From Croceivirga lutea (lineage in GTDB: Bacteria > Bacteroidota > Bacteroidia > Flavobacteriales > Flavobacteriaceae): a stretch of DNA of 64,000 nt. The notes beneath the pieces were generated by a model. That model ran no database searches. It saw only the letters and a program-made list of their open reading frames with translations, and was not told the origin of the DNA. The stretch lies in contig NZ_JACJUK010000001.1 in the NCBI RefSeq assembly GCF_014235875.1, forward strand, positions 372,001 through 436,000, written 5' to 3'. The position numbers and the translations under genes are program-made. Position 1 is the first letter of the stretch. Each line of letters starts with the position of its first letter. Shown piece by piece: positions 54,365 to 63,218 of the stretch.

Positions 54365-55636
54365 TTAGGTATTCTGATAGTGTTTAAAAATAATACATGC
54401 ATTGACATCGCCAAAACCAAAACTTGCTTTAATTATATAATTTTGAGGATAGGTTGAAGACGAAAAGGTAATTTTTTCTTCAGGTACCAAGTGTACAATT
54501 TGGGGATGTACTTCTTCAATATTCCGATTCCCAAAGCGTTGCTGAGTCACCAATTGTTGCACTACCCCTACACATTCTATAGCTCCGCTGGCCGCTAATG
54601 CATGCCCAAAATGCCCTTTAAATGAATTTATAGGCGGAAAATCAGCTGCTGCTAATCCAAGTGCTTCTTTCCATTGCGCGATTTCAAAACTGTCTTTTGT
54701 GGTTGCTGTAAGGTGCCCATTAATACTAGAAATTTGGTGAGCTTCTACTTGTGCATTGTTAAGAGCCGCCTGTATACAACGCTGAATACCTTCCGGATTG
54801 GCAGCAGTCATGCTACCACCACTGCGCATTCCGCCAGAATTTACATTTCCGCCTACGATTTCTGCCAGTATGGTAGCCCCTCTTTTTTGTGCAGTTTCCA
54901 AATCTTCAAGAACAAAGGCCGCAGCTCCACTAGCCGGCACAAAACCACTTGCCGAAGCACTCATGGGTCTACTCGCCTGTTCAGGTTCCGCATTGTATTT
55001 TCTGGGTAAGACCCGTAAAGCATCAAATCCGCCCCAAATATAAGGGCCGCTATCACTTGTGCTACCAACCAACATTTGGGTGGCTTTTCCGTGTTGTATA
55101 CGTTCAAAACCCAATAACAGCGCTTCTACGCCACTAGAACAGGCAGAAGAATTGGTAGCTACGACATTACCAGCCCCATATTTACCGGCAATAAGGGCAC
55201 TCACTCCGCTGCTCATGGTTTGATAGACAGAGGTACTGCCTAATCGACGTACATTACTTTCATCAATTTTATAGATGGCCTCTCTGAATTTAGCAACACC
55301 AGAAATTCCCGTTCCAAATTGTACGCCTAAATTCCAGTTGGTTGAATCACTTGGTTGAATTTGTGCCTGAGTTGCTGCATCTGTGGCGGCAATCATCCCA
55401 TAAATAATACCTGTAGATTGGAGACCGTTTAATTGGTTCTTCGCAAAATAGTTGGTAAGCTCAATTTCTGATAGGTCTGGCTTCCCTCCTAACTGACAAG
55501 AAAAATTGAGTGCTGCCAACTCCTCCCAAAAGCGAATACCATTTTTACCTTCGTAAAGATTAGTGGTAAATTGCGATAATGTATTGCCTAAAGGACTACA
55601 GACGCCCATACCTGTTATTACTACTCTCCTACCCAT
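54365..55636 (-). CDS. Beta-ketoacyl-ACP synthase (FabF-like) of the PKS operon
   Basis: 423 residues from ATG at 55636, giving the usual start MGRRVVITGMGVCSPLG; an earlier in-frame start is buried in the upstream gene. Catalytic Cys166 in NSSACSSG, His308 in INGHLTATTKD (the usual NAHGTST is changed), Lys340 and His345 in SFKGHFGHALAASG. All catalytic residues are kept, so it should condense malonyl-ACP with an acyl chain. Overlaps the dehydratase gene by 8 nt and adjoins the ACP gene exactly. Confidence 0.9.
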   Translation of the reverse strand: MGRRVVITGMGVCSPLGNTLSQFTTNLYEGKNGIRFWEELAALNFSCQLGGKPDLSEIELTNYFAKNQLNGLQSTGIIYGMIAATDAATQAQIQPSDSTNWNLGVQFGTGISGVAKFREAIYKIDESNVRRLGSTSVYQTMSSGVSALIAGKYGAGNVVATNSSACSSGVEALLLGFERIQHGKATQMLVGSTSDSGPYIWGGFDALRVLPRKYNAEPEQASRPMSASASGFVPASGAAAFVLEDLETAQKRGATILAEIVGGNVNSGGMRSGGSMTAANPEGIQRCIQAALNNAQVEAHQISSINGHLTATTKDSFEIAQWKEALGLAAADFPPINSFKGHFGHALAASGAIECVGVVQQLVTQQRFGNRNIEEVHPQIVHLVPEEKITFSSSTYPQNYIIKASFGFGDVNACIIFKHYQNT

Positions 55637-56084
55637 CTTCAGTATTTTTTTGCATTCCAGAAAGTACACCTTTACAGACTAAGGTACCGTCCTCTTTGGT
55701 CATTTTAACCTTAGATTTTAGTTTTCCAAATCGGAAATAGATTTTTTCTGCGGTTACAATTACTTTTTCATTAGGAAGCACTACCGAATAAAAATCCATT
55801 TCAGAAGAAGCTAGAAAAAACAGTCTTGATTTTACCATATCAGAATTCGCGTTACTTAAAAACAAACCGTGACAAACCAAAGCAAGCTGCGCACAGCATT
55901 CTGTTAGTATCGTACCCGGAGTAACCGGATTATCTTTAAAATGTCCTTTATAAAAAAACTCATCTTTTTTAAAGGTATACGAACCAACAATATTTTCTTG
56001 AGTAACACTAGTTATGGTATCCACGAACAAGTACGGATGGTCAAAAGGTAATAAGTCGCGTATATAATTAGTATCCATTAACAT
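55629..56084 (-). CDS. FabZ-like 3-hydroxyacyl-ACP dehydratase
   Basis: 151 residues, hotdog fold. LLPFDHPYLFVD, then the catalytic motif FYKGHFKDNPVTPGTILTECCAQL with His48 and Glu62 matching FabZ. Removes water from the 3-hydroxyacyl-ACP. The start may also be ATG at 56078 (MDTNYI), which would make a TAATG overlap with the SDR; both begin in the same frame. The 3' end overlaps the ketosynthase start by 8 nt. Confidence 0.87.
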   Translation of the reverse strand: MLMDTNYIRDLLPFDHPYLFVDTITSVTQENIVGSYTFKKDEFFYKGHFKDNPVTPGTILTECCAQLALVCHGLFLSNANSDMVKSRLFFLASSEMDFYSVVLPNEKVIVTAEKIYFRFGKLKSKVKMTKEDGTLVCKGVLSGMQKNTEDG

Positions 56085-56863
56085 AAGTGTTCTCCACCAT
56101 CTACAGTTAGTATGGTGCCATTAATCCATGAGGCTTCAGGTTGCAATAACAAATAAACCACATTGGCAACTTCGGTTGATTTTGTTAATCGCTTATGCGG
56201 ATTGCGTTCTTTGGTATGGGAAACGATTTTCGCATAATCTGGCAGTCGCTGTAAAGAAGGGGTGTCACACACCCCAGCTTGAATACAGTTGCAATGTATA
56301 CCCAATGGCGCATAGTGTACCGCCATGTTTTTTATTAGGGTTTCTAAAGCCGATTTTGCCATGCCCACCGCAGTATACCCTTTAGTTAGTCTACGAGCGC
56401 CTTCACTTGTAAAAGCAATTATACGGGCTTCTTTTTTAAATAAGTTTTTCGCCAAAAGTGCTTGAGTCCATTGGTATAAACTGAGCGCCATGGCGTTTAG
56501 CGTGAGTTCCATATCTTCTACAGATAAACCTTTTGCGTTGGGCATTGTTAAAGGTTTTACATTACCTCTAGACAAACTATGCAATACCCCATAAATTTGT
56601 TGTGCTCCTAATGCTGCTGAAATCTCTGCAATAACGGCTTCCGATTTTTTCTTATCCATAGCATTGCTATTAAAAGAAATCACTTTAATACCATTGATTT
56701 TCAGCGCATCAAAAGTCTTTTGAATTTCAGTTAATTGTATTCTGGGGTCTCGGTGAACAAGAAGCAAATGATAGCCTTCTGCAGCTAATTTTTGAGCAGA
56801 AGCTAGGCCAAGTCCACTACTTGCGCCTAAAATTAGAATCCATTTATTCTTAAGCTTTACCAT
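56078..56863 (-). CDS. SDR, FabI-like enoyl-ACP reductase
   Basis: 261 residues, short-chain dehydrogenase. NAD(P) motif GASSGLG at 13-19, and the active-site pair Tyr163 and Lys170 spaced as Y-x6-K (YTAVGMAK), the enoyl reductase spacing rather than the YxxxK of ketoreductases. LHSLSRG near 95-100 and the C-terminal ILTVDGGEHL fit FabI/FabL. It should complete the reductive part of a fatty-acid-like cycle. No separate ketoreductase is in the operon, so primary FabG may be shared. Overlaps the PKS gene by 7 nt. Confidence 0.85.
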   Translation of the reverse strand: MVKLKNKWILILGASSGLGLASAQKLAAEGYHLLLVHRDPRIQLTEIQKTFDALKINGIKVISFNSNAMDKKKSEAVIAEISAALGAQQIYGVLHSLSRGNVKPLTMPNAKGLSVEDMELTLNAMALSLYQWTQALLAKNLFKKEARIIAFTSEGARRLTKGYTAVGMAKSALETLIKNMAVHYAPLGIHCNCIQAGVCDTPSLQRLPDYAKIVSHTKERNPHKRLTKSTEVANVVYLLLQPEASWINGTILTVDGGEHLC

Positions 56864-57912
56864 TCTAATAAAATTCGTTGTGCAGAAAAACCGGGTCCAA
56901 AACTGAGCATTAGTCCCTTAGTGCCAGCAGGGTTTTTTAGTTGCATAAACTCATAAAGTACAAAAAGTACTGTAACGCTACTAAGGTTTCCAAAGTCTTT
57001 TAAAACCGCTTTGGTCTGGTCTAAATTTTTACCGTAAGCTTTAAAAATAGCTTCCGCAGTACTTACAATTTTACGTCCTCCAGGATGAAAAATTAAATGA
57101 TTTAGTTCAGCAATATCCCAACCATGGGCTTCTAAGAATGGCGGAATAATCTTAGGAAAATGACTCGCAATCATTTCTGGAACATCTGGGTCTAATATCA
57201 TTTGTAATCCGGTATTAGACCATTTAAAACCCATAAGATGTGTACTATCCGGGAAGTGATACATACCACCAGCCTTAATTTTAGGACCCTTATCCTCTTC
57301 TTTACTCGAAACAAGTACACAAGAAGCCCCATCACCAAACAAGGCAGTACTTACCACATTGGCCATACTCTTATCGTTATGTTGAAACGTGGCAGATGCA
57401 CATTCTACAGCCACAATTGCACCCCTTTTTTCTGGATTAGACTGTAAAAATTGTAAAGCGTAAATAAGTCCTGAAACACCAGCAGCGCAGCCCATTTCAG
57501 TTACAGGTAAACGAATTGCAGCTGTATTTAAATGGAGTTCATTAATTAGATACGCATCTAAACTCGGAATCATAAAACCCGTACAGCTAACCGTGATTAT
57601 AAAATCTAAACTTTGCGGGTCCCATGATTCTTGTTCAAGTGCATCTTTTAAAACCTTAGCACCCATTTCTTTAGATGCCTGCATATAACGTGCGTTTTTC
57701 TCTTCAATATCTGTTGGTGTAAACACATCTTGCACATCCATAATTCCGTAGCGCGTTTCAACACCAGACCCTTCAAATATTTTGATGGCCTTACGGGTAT
57801 ACCGCTCCCCTTCTGAAGCTAGCCAATCAGAAACAAAAGGAATGATTTCAGCAGTTTTTCGCTGATATTTAGGTAATGTACGGGTTACCGCTATTAGTTT
57901 TGCATCACTCAT
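56857..57912 (-). CDS. Type III polyketide synthase (chalcone/stilbene-synthase family)
   Basis: 351 residues. The Cys-His-Asn triad is intact: Cys142 in VTEMGCAAGVSG, His276 in NHLIFHPGGRK, Asn309 in KDFGNLSSVTVLF. C-terminal LMLSFGPGFSAQRILLEW is the GFGPG-type loop. Bacterial members condense an acyl starter with malonyl-CoA to make alkylresorcinols, alkylpyrones or quinones. The presence of dedicated ACP and FAS-like enzymes suggests the starter is built in the same operon. Overlaps the methyltransferase gene by 4 nt. Confidence 0.93.
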   Translation of the reverse strand: MSDAKLIAVTRTLPKYQRKTAEIIPFVSDWLASEGERYTRKAIKIFEGSGVETRYGIMDVQDVFTPTDIEEKNARYMQASKEMGAKVLKDALEQESWDPQSLDFIITVSCTGFMIPSLDAYLINELHLNTAAIRLPVTEMGCAAGVSGLIYALQFLQSNPEKRGAIVAVECASATFQHNDKSMANVVSTALFGDGASCVLVSSKEEDKGPKIKAGGMYHFPDSTHLMGFKWSNTGLQMILDPDVPEMIASHFPKIIPPFLEAHGWDIAELNHLIFHPGGRKIVSTAEAIFKAYGKNLDQTKAVLKDFGNLSSVTVLFVLYEFMQLKNPAGTKGLMLSFGPGFSAQRILLEW

Positions 57913-58616
57913 TTATTTGTCGTGTTAAGGGTTATGAGCCAGTGATAACGGAATGCCCATCTCCAAGCTATGTCGTGTTTATAATTGGGAAGTTTCAAGC
58001 TAAAAGCTACTAATTCTTTTTTGATAAAGCCTTTTTTTATGGATGTTTTTCCGTCTGCCACGGCAATAGGGTGTTTTAAGAAAACAGCAGCAAAAAGTCC
58101 AAACAAAAAATAACTTAAGCGACTGCGTTGTAAATCTGCAATGAGAATATACCTTTTTACAGTACCAGCTATATTTTGAATTAATTGAGGTATAACATCT
58201 GATGAAAAATGATGTAAGGTAAGCGAAATCAATACTAAATCTGCTACAGGGGGCTCAACCTTCAAAACATCTAACTGACTAAAAGAAATATTTTTAAATT
58301 CTGAAGCTAATGTTTTAGCCTCTTCGATAATCGTAGCACTCAAATCAATTCCATGGTATTTGATTAAAGGAAATTCAGTGGCTAAATGATGCGCTAAATA
58401 CCGAAGTAATTCTCCATTACCACAACCAATATCTTGAATAATAAAGGCTTCGTTTTTTGGTATGTTTAATCGTTTAATCTCTTTTAGTAAGGCGTTATGG
58501 GCCCCTAACAGACGATTGCAAGTAGAAATATCTTTATAAATAATTCCGAGTTCGAAAACAGGAGGACTGGTGCGGTCCAAAATTTCTAACTCTTCGCTTC
58601 GTTGCGAAAAACTCAT
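57909..58616 (-). CDS. SAM-dependent methyltransferase of the PKS operon
   Basis: 235 residues, class I fold. SAM motif IQDIGCGNGELLRYL at 60-75, then HGIDLSATII, and LVLISLTLHHFS. C-terminal half has a hydrophobic patch (LSYFLFGLFAAVFL) that may contact the membrane or a lipid substrate. Likely O- or C-methylates the polyketide product. Overlaps the FAD oxidoreductase and the PKS by 4 nt each. Confidence 0.87.
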   Translation of the reverse strand: MSFSQRSEELEILDRTSPPVFELGIIYKDISTCNRLLGAHNALLKEIKRLNIPKNEAFIIQDIGCGNGELLRYLAHHLATEFPLIKYHGIDLSATIIEEAKTLASEFKNISFSQLDVLKVEPPVADLVLISLTLHHFSSDVIPQLIQNIAGTVKRYILIADLQRSRLSYFLFGLFAAVFLKHPIAVADGKTSIKKGFIKKELVAFSLKLPNYKHDIAWRWAFRYHWLITLNTTNK

Positions 58617-59743
58617 GTTATAAATATAGGCTTTCCGTGGGTTCTTTTAATCACTTTTTGAAGTAAAGTTGGAAAGGTTTTAAAGCTTTCTAAGAGCACT
58701 GAATTTATGTTCTTATTAAGTAATAGGTTTTGGAGTCGCCTCCCTTCTTGTAGCCGTTTTGAAAAGGTTTTTTTCCATAGCTGGGTATAGGTATTGGCTA
58801 AAGCTTCCTGGCTATCTATACTACCATTTAAATAGTAGAGACAAAGGTTACCTAACAAATACCCACCATGAAGCCCCATGGCAATACCATTACCGCAAAG
58901 CGGATGAATTAAACCGGCCGCATCACCACAAAACAAAATTTTATTATAAACTAAGTCTTTTGGTGCAAAGGAAATTTGGGCAATACTAATTGGTTTGTCA
59001 AACACCATTTCGGCCGACTTAAAAAATGAATCTAAATAGGGGTTCTGTGCTGCTACTTTTTCTTGAAAATTAGCAATAGAACCCGATGCGGTAAAGTTAT
59101 TCGTAGAACAGAGGTAACAACAATTAACTTTGTTACCCTCCACCATTGACAAACCGGCATAACCGCCCTCAAAATGATGTAAACTCACCAAACTAGGGTC
59201 GTAATTCTTGGCAGTGTAATGCGCTTTTATACCAATCCATTCTGTTTTTTGAGTAATAAAATCTCTATTAAAATGCTTATCAAGGTTAGACCTTTTGCCC
59301 TGAGCGCCAATTACTAATTTAGACGTAAACGTTTTAGTGCCAGAATTAACACTAAACAAGTTGTTCTCAAAACTTACAGCAGTTACCGTATCAAATTCAA
59401 AATGCACACCTTTGGCGACAGCCTTTTCATACATAGCCAAGTCTAAAGAATATCTGCTAATACCAAATCCACCTAAGGGTAAATCAACGTTTTGAATAGC
59501 TTTACCAGACTTTAAGCTTATCCCCATTCTAGAGATAGCCACAGCACCTTTTTCAAAAACATCAATTTCAAAATAGTCTAATAAAGGCAATACCTCATTA
59601 GATATATATTCCCCACAGACCTTATGTCTTGGGTAGTGCTGTTTTTCTAGTAGCAGTATGTTGTTATTAGGGGTTTTTAACGTTAATGCGGCAGATAAAC
59701 CAGCTACGCCACCACCAATTATGATAACATCGTAAATCGTCAT
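58613..59743 (-). CDS. FAD-dependent oxidoreductase (geranylgeranyl reductase-like)
   Basis: 376 residues. Rossmann FAD motif YDVIIIGGGVAGLSAALTL at 4-22, then HYPRHKVCGEYIS near 40-50, and the second FAD motif FCGDAAGLIHPLCGNGIAMG near 275-295. The family includes flavin monooxygenases and prenyl reductases; the CGE motif is common to the geranylgeranyl reductase group. In the PKS operon it most likely hydroxylates or oxidises the aromatic ring, as SrsC does in a known quinone-lipid pathway. Starts 6 nt after the amidohydrolase stop. Confidence 0.87.
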   Translation of the reverse strand: MTIYDVIIIGGGVAGLSAALTLKTPNNNILLLEKQHYPRHKVCGEYISNEVLPLLDYFEIDVFEKGAVAISRMGISLKSGKAIQNVDLPLGGFGISRYSLDLAMYEKAVAKGVHFEFDTVTAVSFENNLFSVNSGTKTFTSKLVIGAQGKRSNLDKHFNRDFITQKTEWIGIKAHYTAKNYDPSLVSLHHFEGGYAGLSMVEGNKVNCCYLCSTNNFTASGSIANFQEKVAAQNPYLDSFFKSAEMVFDKPISIAQISFAPKDLVYNKILFCGDAAGLIHPLCGNGIAMGLHGGYLLGNLCLYYLNGSIDSQEALANTYTQLWKKTFSKRLQEGRRLQNLLLNKNINSVLLESFKTFPTLLQKVIKRTHGKPIFIT

Positions 59744-59749
59744 ACGTAT

Positions 59750-61390
59750 TTAATTAGCAACATAACCAGGTCCTTTTACAAATCTACCTGGAGTAGCTCC
59801 CGTATGTTCTCCATTTTTTAATACCTGACCACCATTAACAAATACATGCACAATCCCTTCCGCATATTGGTGTGGCGCTGTAAACGTTGCTTTGTCAGTA
59901 ACTTTATCAGGGTCAAAAACAACAATATCAGCAAAATTACCTTGTTGTAATCGGCCACGATTTTTAAGTTTTAAATTATCTGCAGGAAGTGAAGTTAGTT
60001 TACGAATACCCTCTGCTAATGTAATCACACCTTCGTCACGAGCAAACTTACCCAAAACCCTTATAAATGACCCGTAAGACCTAGGGTGTGTCATTTGCTT
60101 TATAAAAACACCTTCGTTGGTGTAGGAGCCAGCATCAGAACAGAAACTTACCCAGGGTAGCGCCACTTTCTTTTTAATATTTTCTTCATCCATAGAAAAA
60201 TACACTACCTGCACCCTACTCTGGTCTTGTAGTAATAAATCTACTAGTGTTTCTTGAGGCGATTTTTCCCATTCTTGGGCGACTTCATGCAAATACATAC
60301 CTGAATACTTACGCATTTCTTCCGTTTTAAAACCTACTAAAAGAATGGTTTCGGGTCCGTTTCTAAATTCTAGTTCGGCAATAGCACGTTCTCTATTTTT
60401 AGGGTCTTCTAAGCGTTCTAACATAGCCGCTACCCCGTTTTCACGAGCCCAATCAGGTAATTGTACATGTAGTCCGGTTGAACTGGCGTTATAGGTATAA
60501 ATGTCTGCAGTAACCTGTAAACCTGCTGTTCTCGCGGAATCAATTTTTGCAATGGCGGTATCTAGTTTAGCCCAATTTTGTTTAGAAGATGCTTTTAAAT
60601 GATACACTTCTGCCCTAACATCGGCTTCCTTAGCAATTTGAATAAGTTCCTCTAGACTTTCTAATAATTGGTCACCCTCATTTCTGATATGCGAAATATA
60701 CATTCCGTTATAGTGCGCAGCCACCTTTGACAATTCAATTAACTCCTCAGTGCTTGCATACATGCTAGGAGCATACAGTAAACTACTAGAAATACCAACG
60801 GCACCTTCTTCCATAGCTTGTTGGGTTAAGCGTTTCATTTCTTCCATTTCAGCCTCGGTGGCTTCACGGTTATCAAATCCAATCACATGCGTACGCAGCG
60901 TACCATTACCTACGAAAGAAGCCACATTTGTAGCTACCCCTTTGTCCTCTAAATGCTGTAAATATTCACCTAAGGTTGTCCATGACACATCAAATTTGAT
61001 ATCGCCTTGGTCGTTTTGCATATTTTCTTTCATTGCTGGGTTCAAAGGCCCCATAGAACGCCCTTCACCCATAACCTCTAAAGTAACCCCCTGGCGGATA
61101 TCACTTTGCGAACGACCATCTTCTAATAAAGTAACATTAGCCCAGCTTAACATATTTATAAAACCTGGTGCAACTGCCAAGCCGTTTAAAGGCACAATTT
61201 CTTTGCCTTGTAAAGATTTAGCTTCACCAATAAATGCAATAGTATCGGCATTAATACCAATGTCGCCAATATAGGGTTCACCCCCTTCCCCATCATATAA
61301 CTGTCCGTTTTGTAAAACAATATCGTAGGTGGTTTTTGGTTGGCAGCCAAAAATGAAAATAAGTGCGAAAAAAGAAAACAATACTCTCAT
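59750..61390 (-). CDS. N-acyl-D-amino-acid deacylase-like amidohydrolase, lipoprotein
   Basis: 546 residues, lipobox IFGCQ. The family TIM barrel is clear: QNGQLYDGEGGEPYIGDIGI, VAPGFINMLSWAN, DIRQGVTLEV, YISHIRNEGDQLLESL, AEVYHLKASS, SFCSDAGSYTNEG, LKNRGRLQQGNFADIVVFDP. The usual metal motif HxH after APGFID is replaced by NMLSWAN, and the Cys ligand position reads Glu. The single zinc ligands His in SHIRNEG and YHLKAS remain. It may hydrolyse a different bond or use one metal. Close upstream of the PKS operon (6 nt). Confidence 0.82.
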   Translation of the reverse strand: MRVLFSFFALIFIFGCQPKTTYDIVLQNGQLYDGEGGEPYIGDIGINADTIAFIGEAKSLQGKEIVPLNGLAVAPGFINMLSWANVTLLEDGRSQSDIRQGVTLEVMGEGRSMGPLNPAMKENMQNDQGDIKFDVSWTTLGEYLQHLEDKGVATNVASFVGNGTLRTHVIGFDNREATEAEMEEMKRLTQQAMEEGAVGISSSLLYAPSMYASTEELIELSKVAAHYNGMYISHIRNEGDQLLESLEELIQIAKEADVRAEVYHLKASSKQNWAKLDTAIAKIDSARTAGLQVTADIYTYNASSTGLHVQLPDWARENGVAAMLERLEDPKNRERAIAELEFRNGPETILLVGFKTEEMRKYSGMYLHEVAQEWEKSPQETLVDLLLQDQSRVQVVYFSMDEENIKKKVALPWVSFCSDAGSYTNEGVFIKQMTHPRSYGSFIRVLGKFARDEGVITLAEGIRKLTSLPADNLKLKNRGRLQQGNFADIVVFDPDKVTDKATFTAPHQYAEGIVHVFVNGGQVLKNGEHTGATPGRFVKGPGYVAN

Positions 61391-61456
61391 GGAAAATTGA
61401 TTTTTCCTAAGGTATTAATTTCTAGGTAAAAGGAAGCTGTAAAATATAATAGGAAA

Positions 61457-62377
61457 CTATCGGGTAGCTACGGCGTTTTCTTTATCAGCACGAGTTTTTT
61501 TAACTTCACTAATTAGTTTATCATTTTCCCAAGTGCCTTTGGCCACAACACTACCATCTTTTGCATAGAATGTACCAAGACCAAAACGTTTATCCTGTTG
61601 CCAAGAGCCTACATACTTTTCGCCATTTGGCCAGTAATATGTGCCTAAGCCGTGGCGTTTATCGTTTTTATACTCGCCAACATAATATTCACCATCAGAC
61701 CAGTAAAAAGTACCTTCGCCGTGTCGCAAATTATCTTTCCAGTAGCCTTGGTAACGACTACCAGTGCTTAAAATAGCCACACCATAGCCATTAGCTTTAC
61801 CGTTGTTAACGTGCCCTACATAATGTAATTTACTACCCTTATGTGTTTTAAACGTAAGGTACTCGCCTTCTGACTTGTTGTTCAATTGTTTTCGAAGACG
61901 TTTTAGCTGCATTTTAGTCTTTTCTAGCGCAAATTTAAGGGAGTCTTTTTGGTTCAATTGCAATTCATTGGCTAGGGCATTCGCTTCGGCATCATCAACA
62001 TTAGTATCTTTGGCAGCTAGTGCTTCGTTTTTAGCAATACGTTTTAGCGCGAGCATTTTTTCTGCTAGAGCCATACGCCATTTTAATTGTTCTTTTTGAA
62101 TAGCTTCTTCTGATTGGTATTTATTTTGATAAGCTTCTAAGGCTTTACTGTATTCCTCACCATCTACCAACATTTGATCAATAGTATTAAGCTCACCGGC
62201 CTCAGTCATTGCTGTTAAAGCAACTTTATTAGCCATTTCTTTTTCTGCTAGCGTAGTTTCTAATTTTTTTACCTGTAAATGGTTGTAAGTGCCATAGGCA
62301 ATGGCCCCTACGAGTAAAATGGTAGTAACAATAGAAAATGCTTTTCTGCTCATTGGTGGTTTTTCTGGTGTTCTCAT
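61457..62377 (-). CDS. MORN-repeat protein with membrane anchor and coiled coil
   Basis: 306 residues. N-terminal membrane anchor (about 12-32) and a coiled coil (about 33-180). Four or five MORN repeats follow at about 190-290: YVGHVNNGKANGYGVAI, YQGYWKDNLRHGEGTFYW, YVGEYKNDKRHGLGTYYW, YVGSWQQDKRFGLGTFY. Such repeats often bind lipid headgroups or proteins at membranes. Starts 13 nt after the DUF2490 stop, so it belongs to the same leftward operon. Specific role unknown. Confidence 0.82.
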   Translation of the reverse strand: MRTPEKPPMSRKAFSIVTTILLVGAIAYGTYNHLQVKKLETTLAEKEMANKVALTAMTEAGELNTIDQMLVDGEEYSKALEAYQNKYQSEEAIQKEQLKWRMALAEKMLALKRIAKNEALAAKDTNVDDAEANALANELQLNQKDSLKFALEKTKMQLKRLRKQLNNKSEGEYLTFKTHKGSKLHYVGHVNNGKANGYGVAILSTGSRYQGYWKDNLRHGEGTFYWSDGEYYVGEYKNDKRHGLGTYYWPNGEKYVGSWQQDKRFGLGTFYAKDGSVVAKGTWENDKLISEVKKTRADKENAVATR

Positions 62378-62390
62378 TTACATATACGCG

Positions 62391-63215
62391 TTAATCGTCG
62401 AAATGGATGGCAGGTAACTTATTTTTAACTTTTCTAAAGTCTGGGGAGTAATACATATGAAAACGCAGGGTCCAGTTTTGTTTATAAAACCCACCGTTAG
62501 CTAAATCTTGTCCTTGCGAATACATAGCACCCGCAGCAAAGGTTAAGCGTGGTGTTAGAATGTATCCTATGGTAGTGGTTAAACGTAAATCTTCCATTGG
62601 ACTAGCAACTACAGCCTTACCGCTTTGCATAATCAATTCTGCTTCTGGGGAAACGTAGAAGGTTTTAGGTTCTAATTTGTGACCCGTTAACGGAATTTTA
62701 GCTCTAAACATATACCGCCAACGATTTCTGAAGATGTATTCGCTATTTTCTGCAAAACCTTGTGTCCATCGGTGTTCAATACGAATACGATGGTAAATCA
62801 TAGCCGTATAAACAGGCTGTGCAAACTGGTATTGATGCCAAATACGCCATTCGGGCACCACGTTTCTATCAGTTGAACTTTCGTCTGTATTGAAGTTAAT
62901 ACGAACTACCCCACCAGCTCTGAAACTAACTTTTTTAGAGTAGATATAGCCAATTGCATGGCGATTATATATTTGTCCTACTTGACCTAAAAACGGGGTG
63001 TTTTTAGTTTCTTCAAAGCGAAAATGGGTTTGTGCATCCCAAAAAAGGCGTTTAGAGATACGAATATTACCGTAGGTATTTAACCAAACTTTCGTTTTTG
63101 GGTCTTTATATACTGCTTCTTCTGGAAGCTCAGTTTTATCTTGTGCGTATGTGGTTAAAATGTTAGTAAAAACCAACAACAATAGACATCCAAAGGTTTT
63201 AAAAATACTATTCAT
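62391..63215 (-). CDS. DUF2490 outer-membrane protein
   Basis: 274 residues. Signal peptide (cleavage near TYAQ). Strands rich in aromatic residues and Arg: KVWLNTYGNIRISKRLFWDAQTHFRFEE, VVPEWRIWHQYQFAQPVYTAMIYHRIRIEHRW, NRWRYMFRAKIPLTG, PRLTFAAGAMYSQGQDL. This matches DUF2490, a family of Bacteroidota barrels of unknown function. Starts 3 nt after the upstream partial gene, so likely co-transcribed. Confidence 0.82.
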   Translation of the reverse strand: MNSIFKTFGCLLLLVFTNILTTYAQDKTELPEEAVYKDPKTKVWLNTYGNIRISKRLFWDAQTHFRFEETKNTPFLGQVGQIYNRHAIGYIYSKKVSFRAGGVVRINFNTDESSTDRNVVPEWRIWHQYQFAQPVYTAMIYHRIRIEHRWTQGFAENSEYIFRNRWRYMFRAKIPLTGHKLEPKTFYVSPEAELIMQSGKAVVASPMEDLRLTTTIGYILTPRLTFAAGAMYSQGQDLANGGFYKQNWTLRFHMYYSPDFRKVKNKLPAIHFDD

Positions 63216-63218
63216 GGC

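Noticed and set aside
54119-59743. Flexirubin or aryl-polyene / dialkylresorcinol (DarAB) cluster
   Set aside because: No DarA/DarB pair, no ammonia-lyase and no multiple KS-CLF set; the type III PKS defines a different route.
60750-61274. 174-codon plus-strand ORF opposite the amidohydrolase
   Set aside because: Shadow frame of a clearly coding gene; no domain pattern, low-complexity composition.
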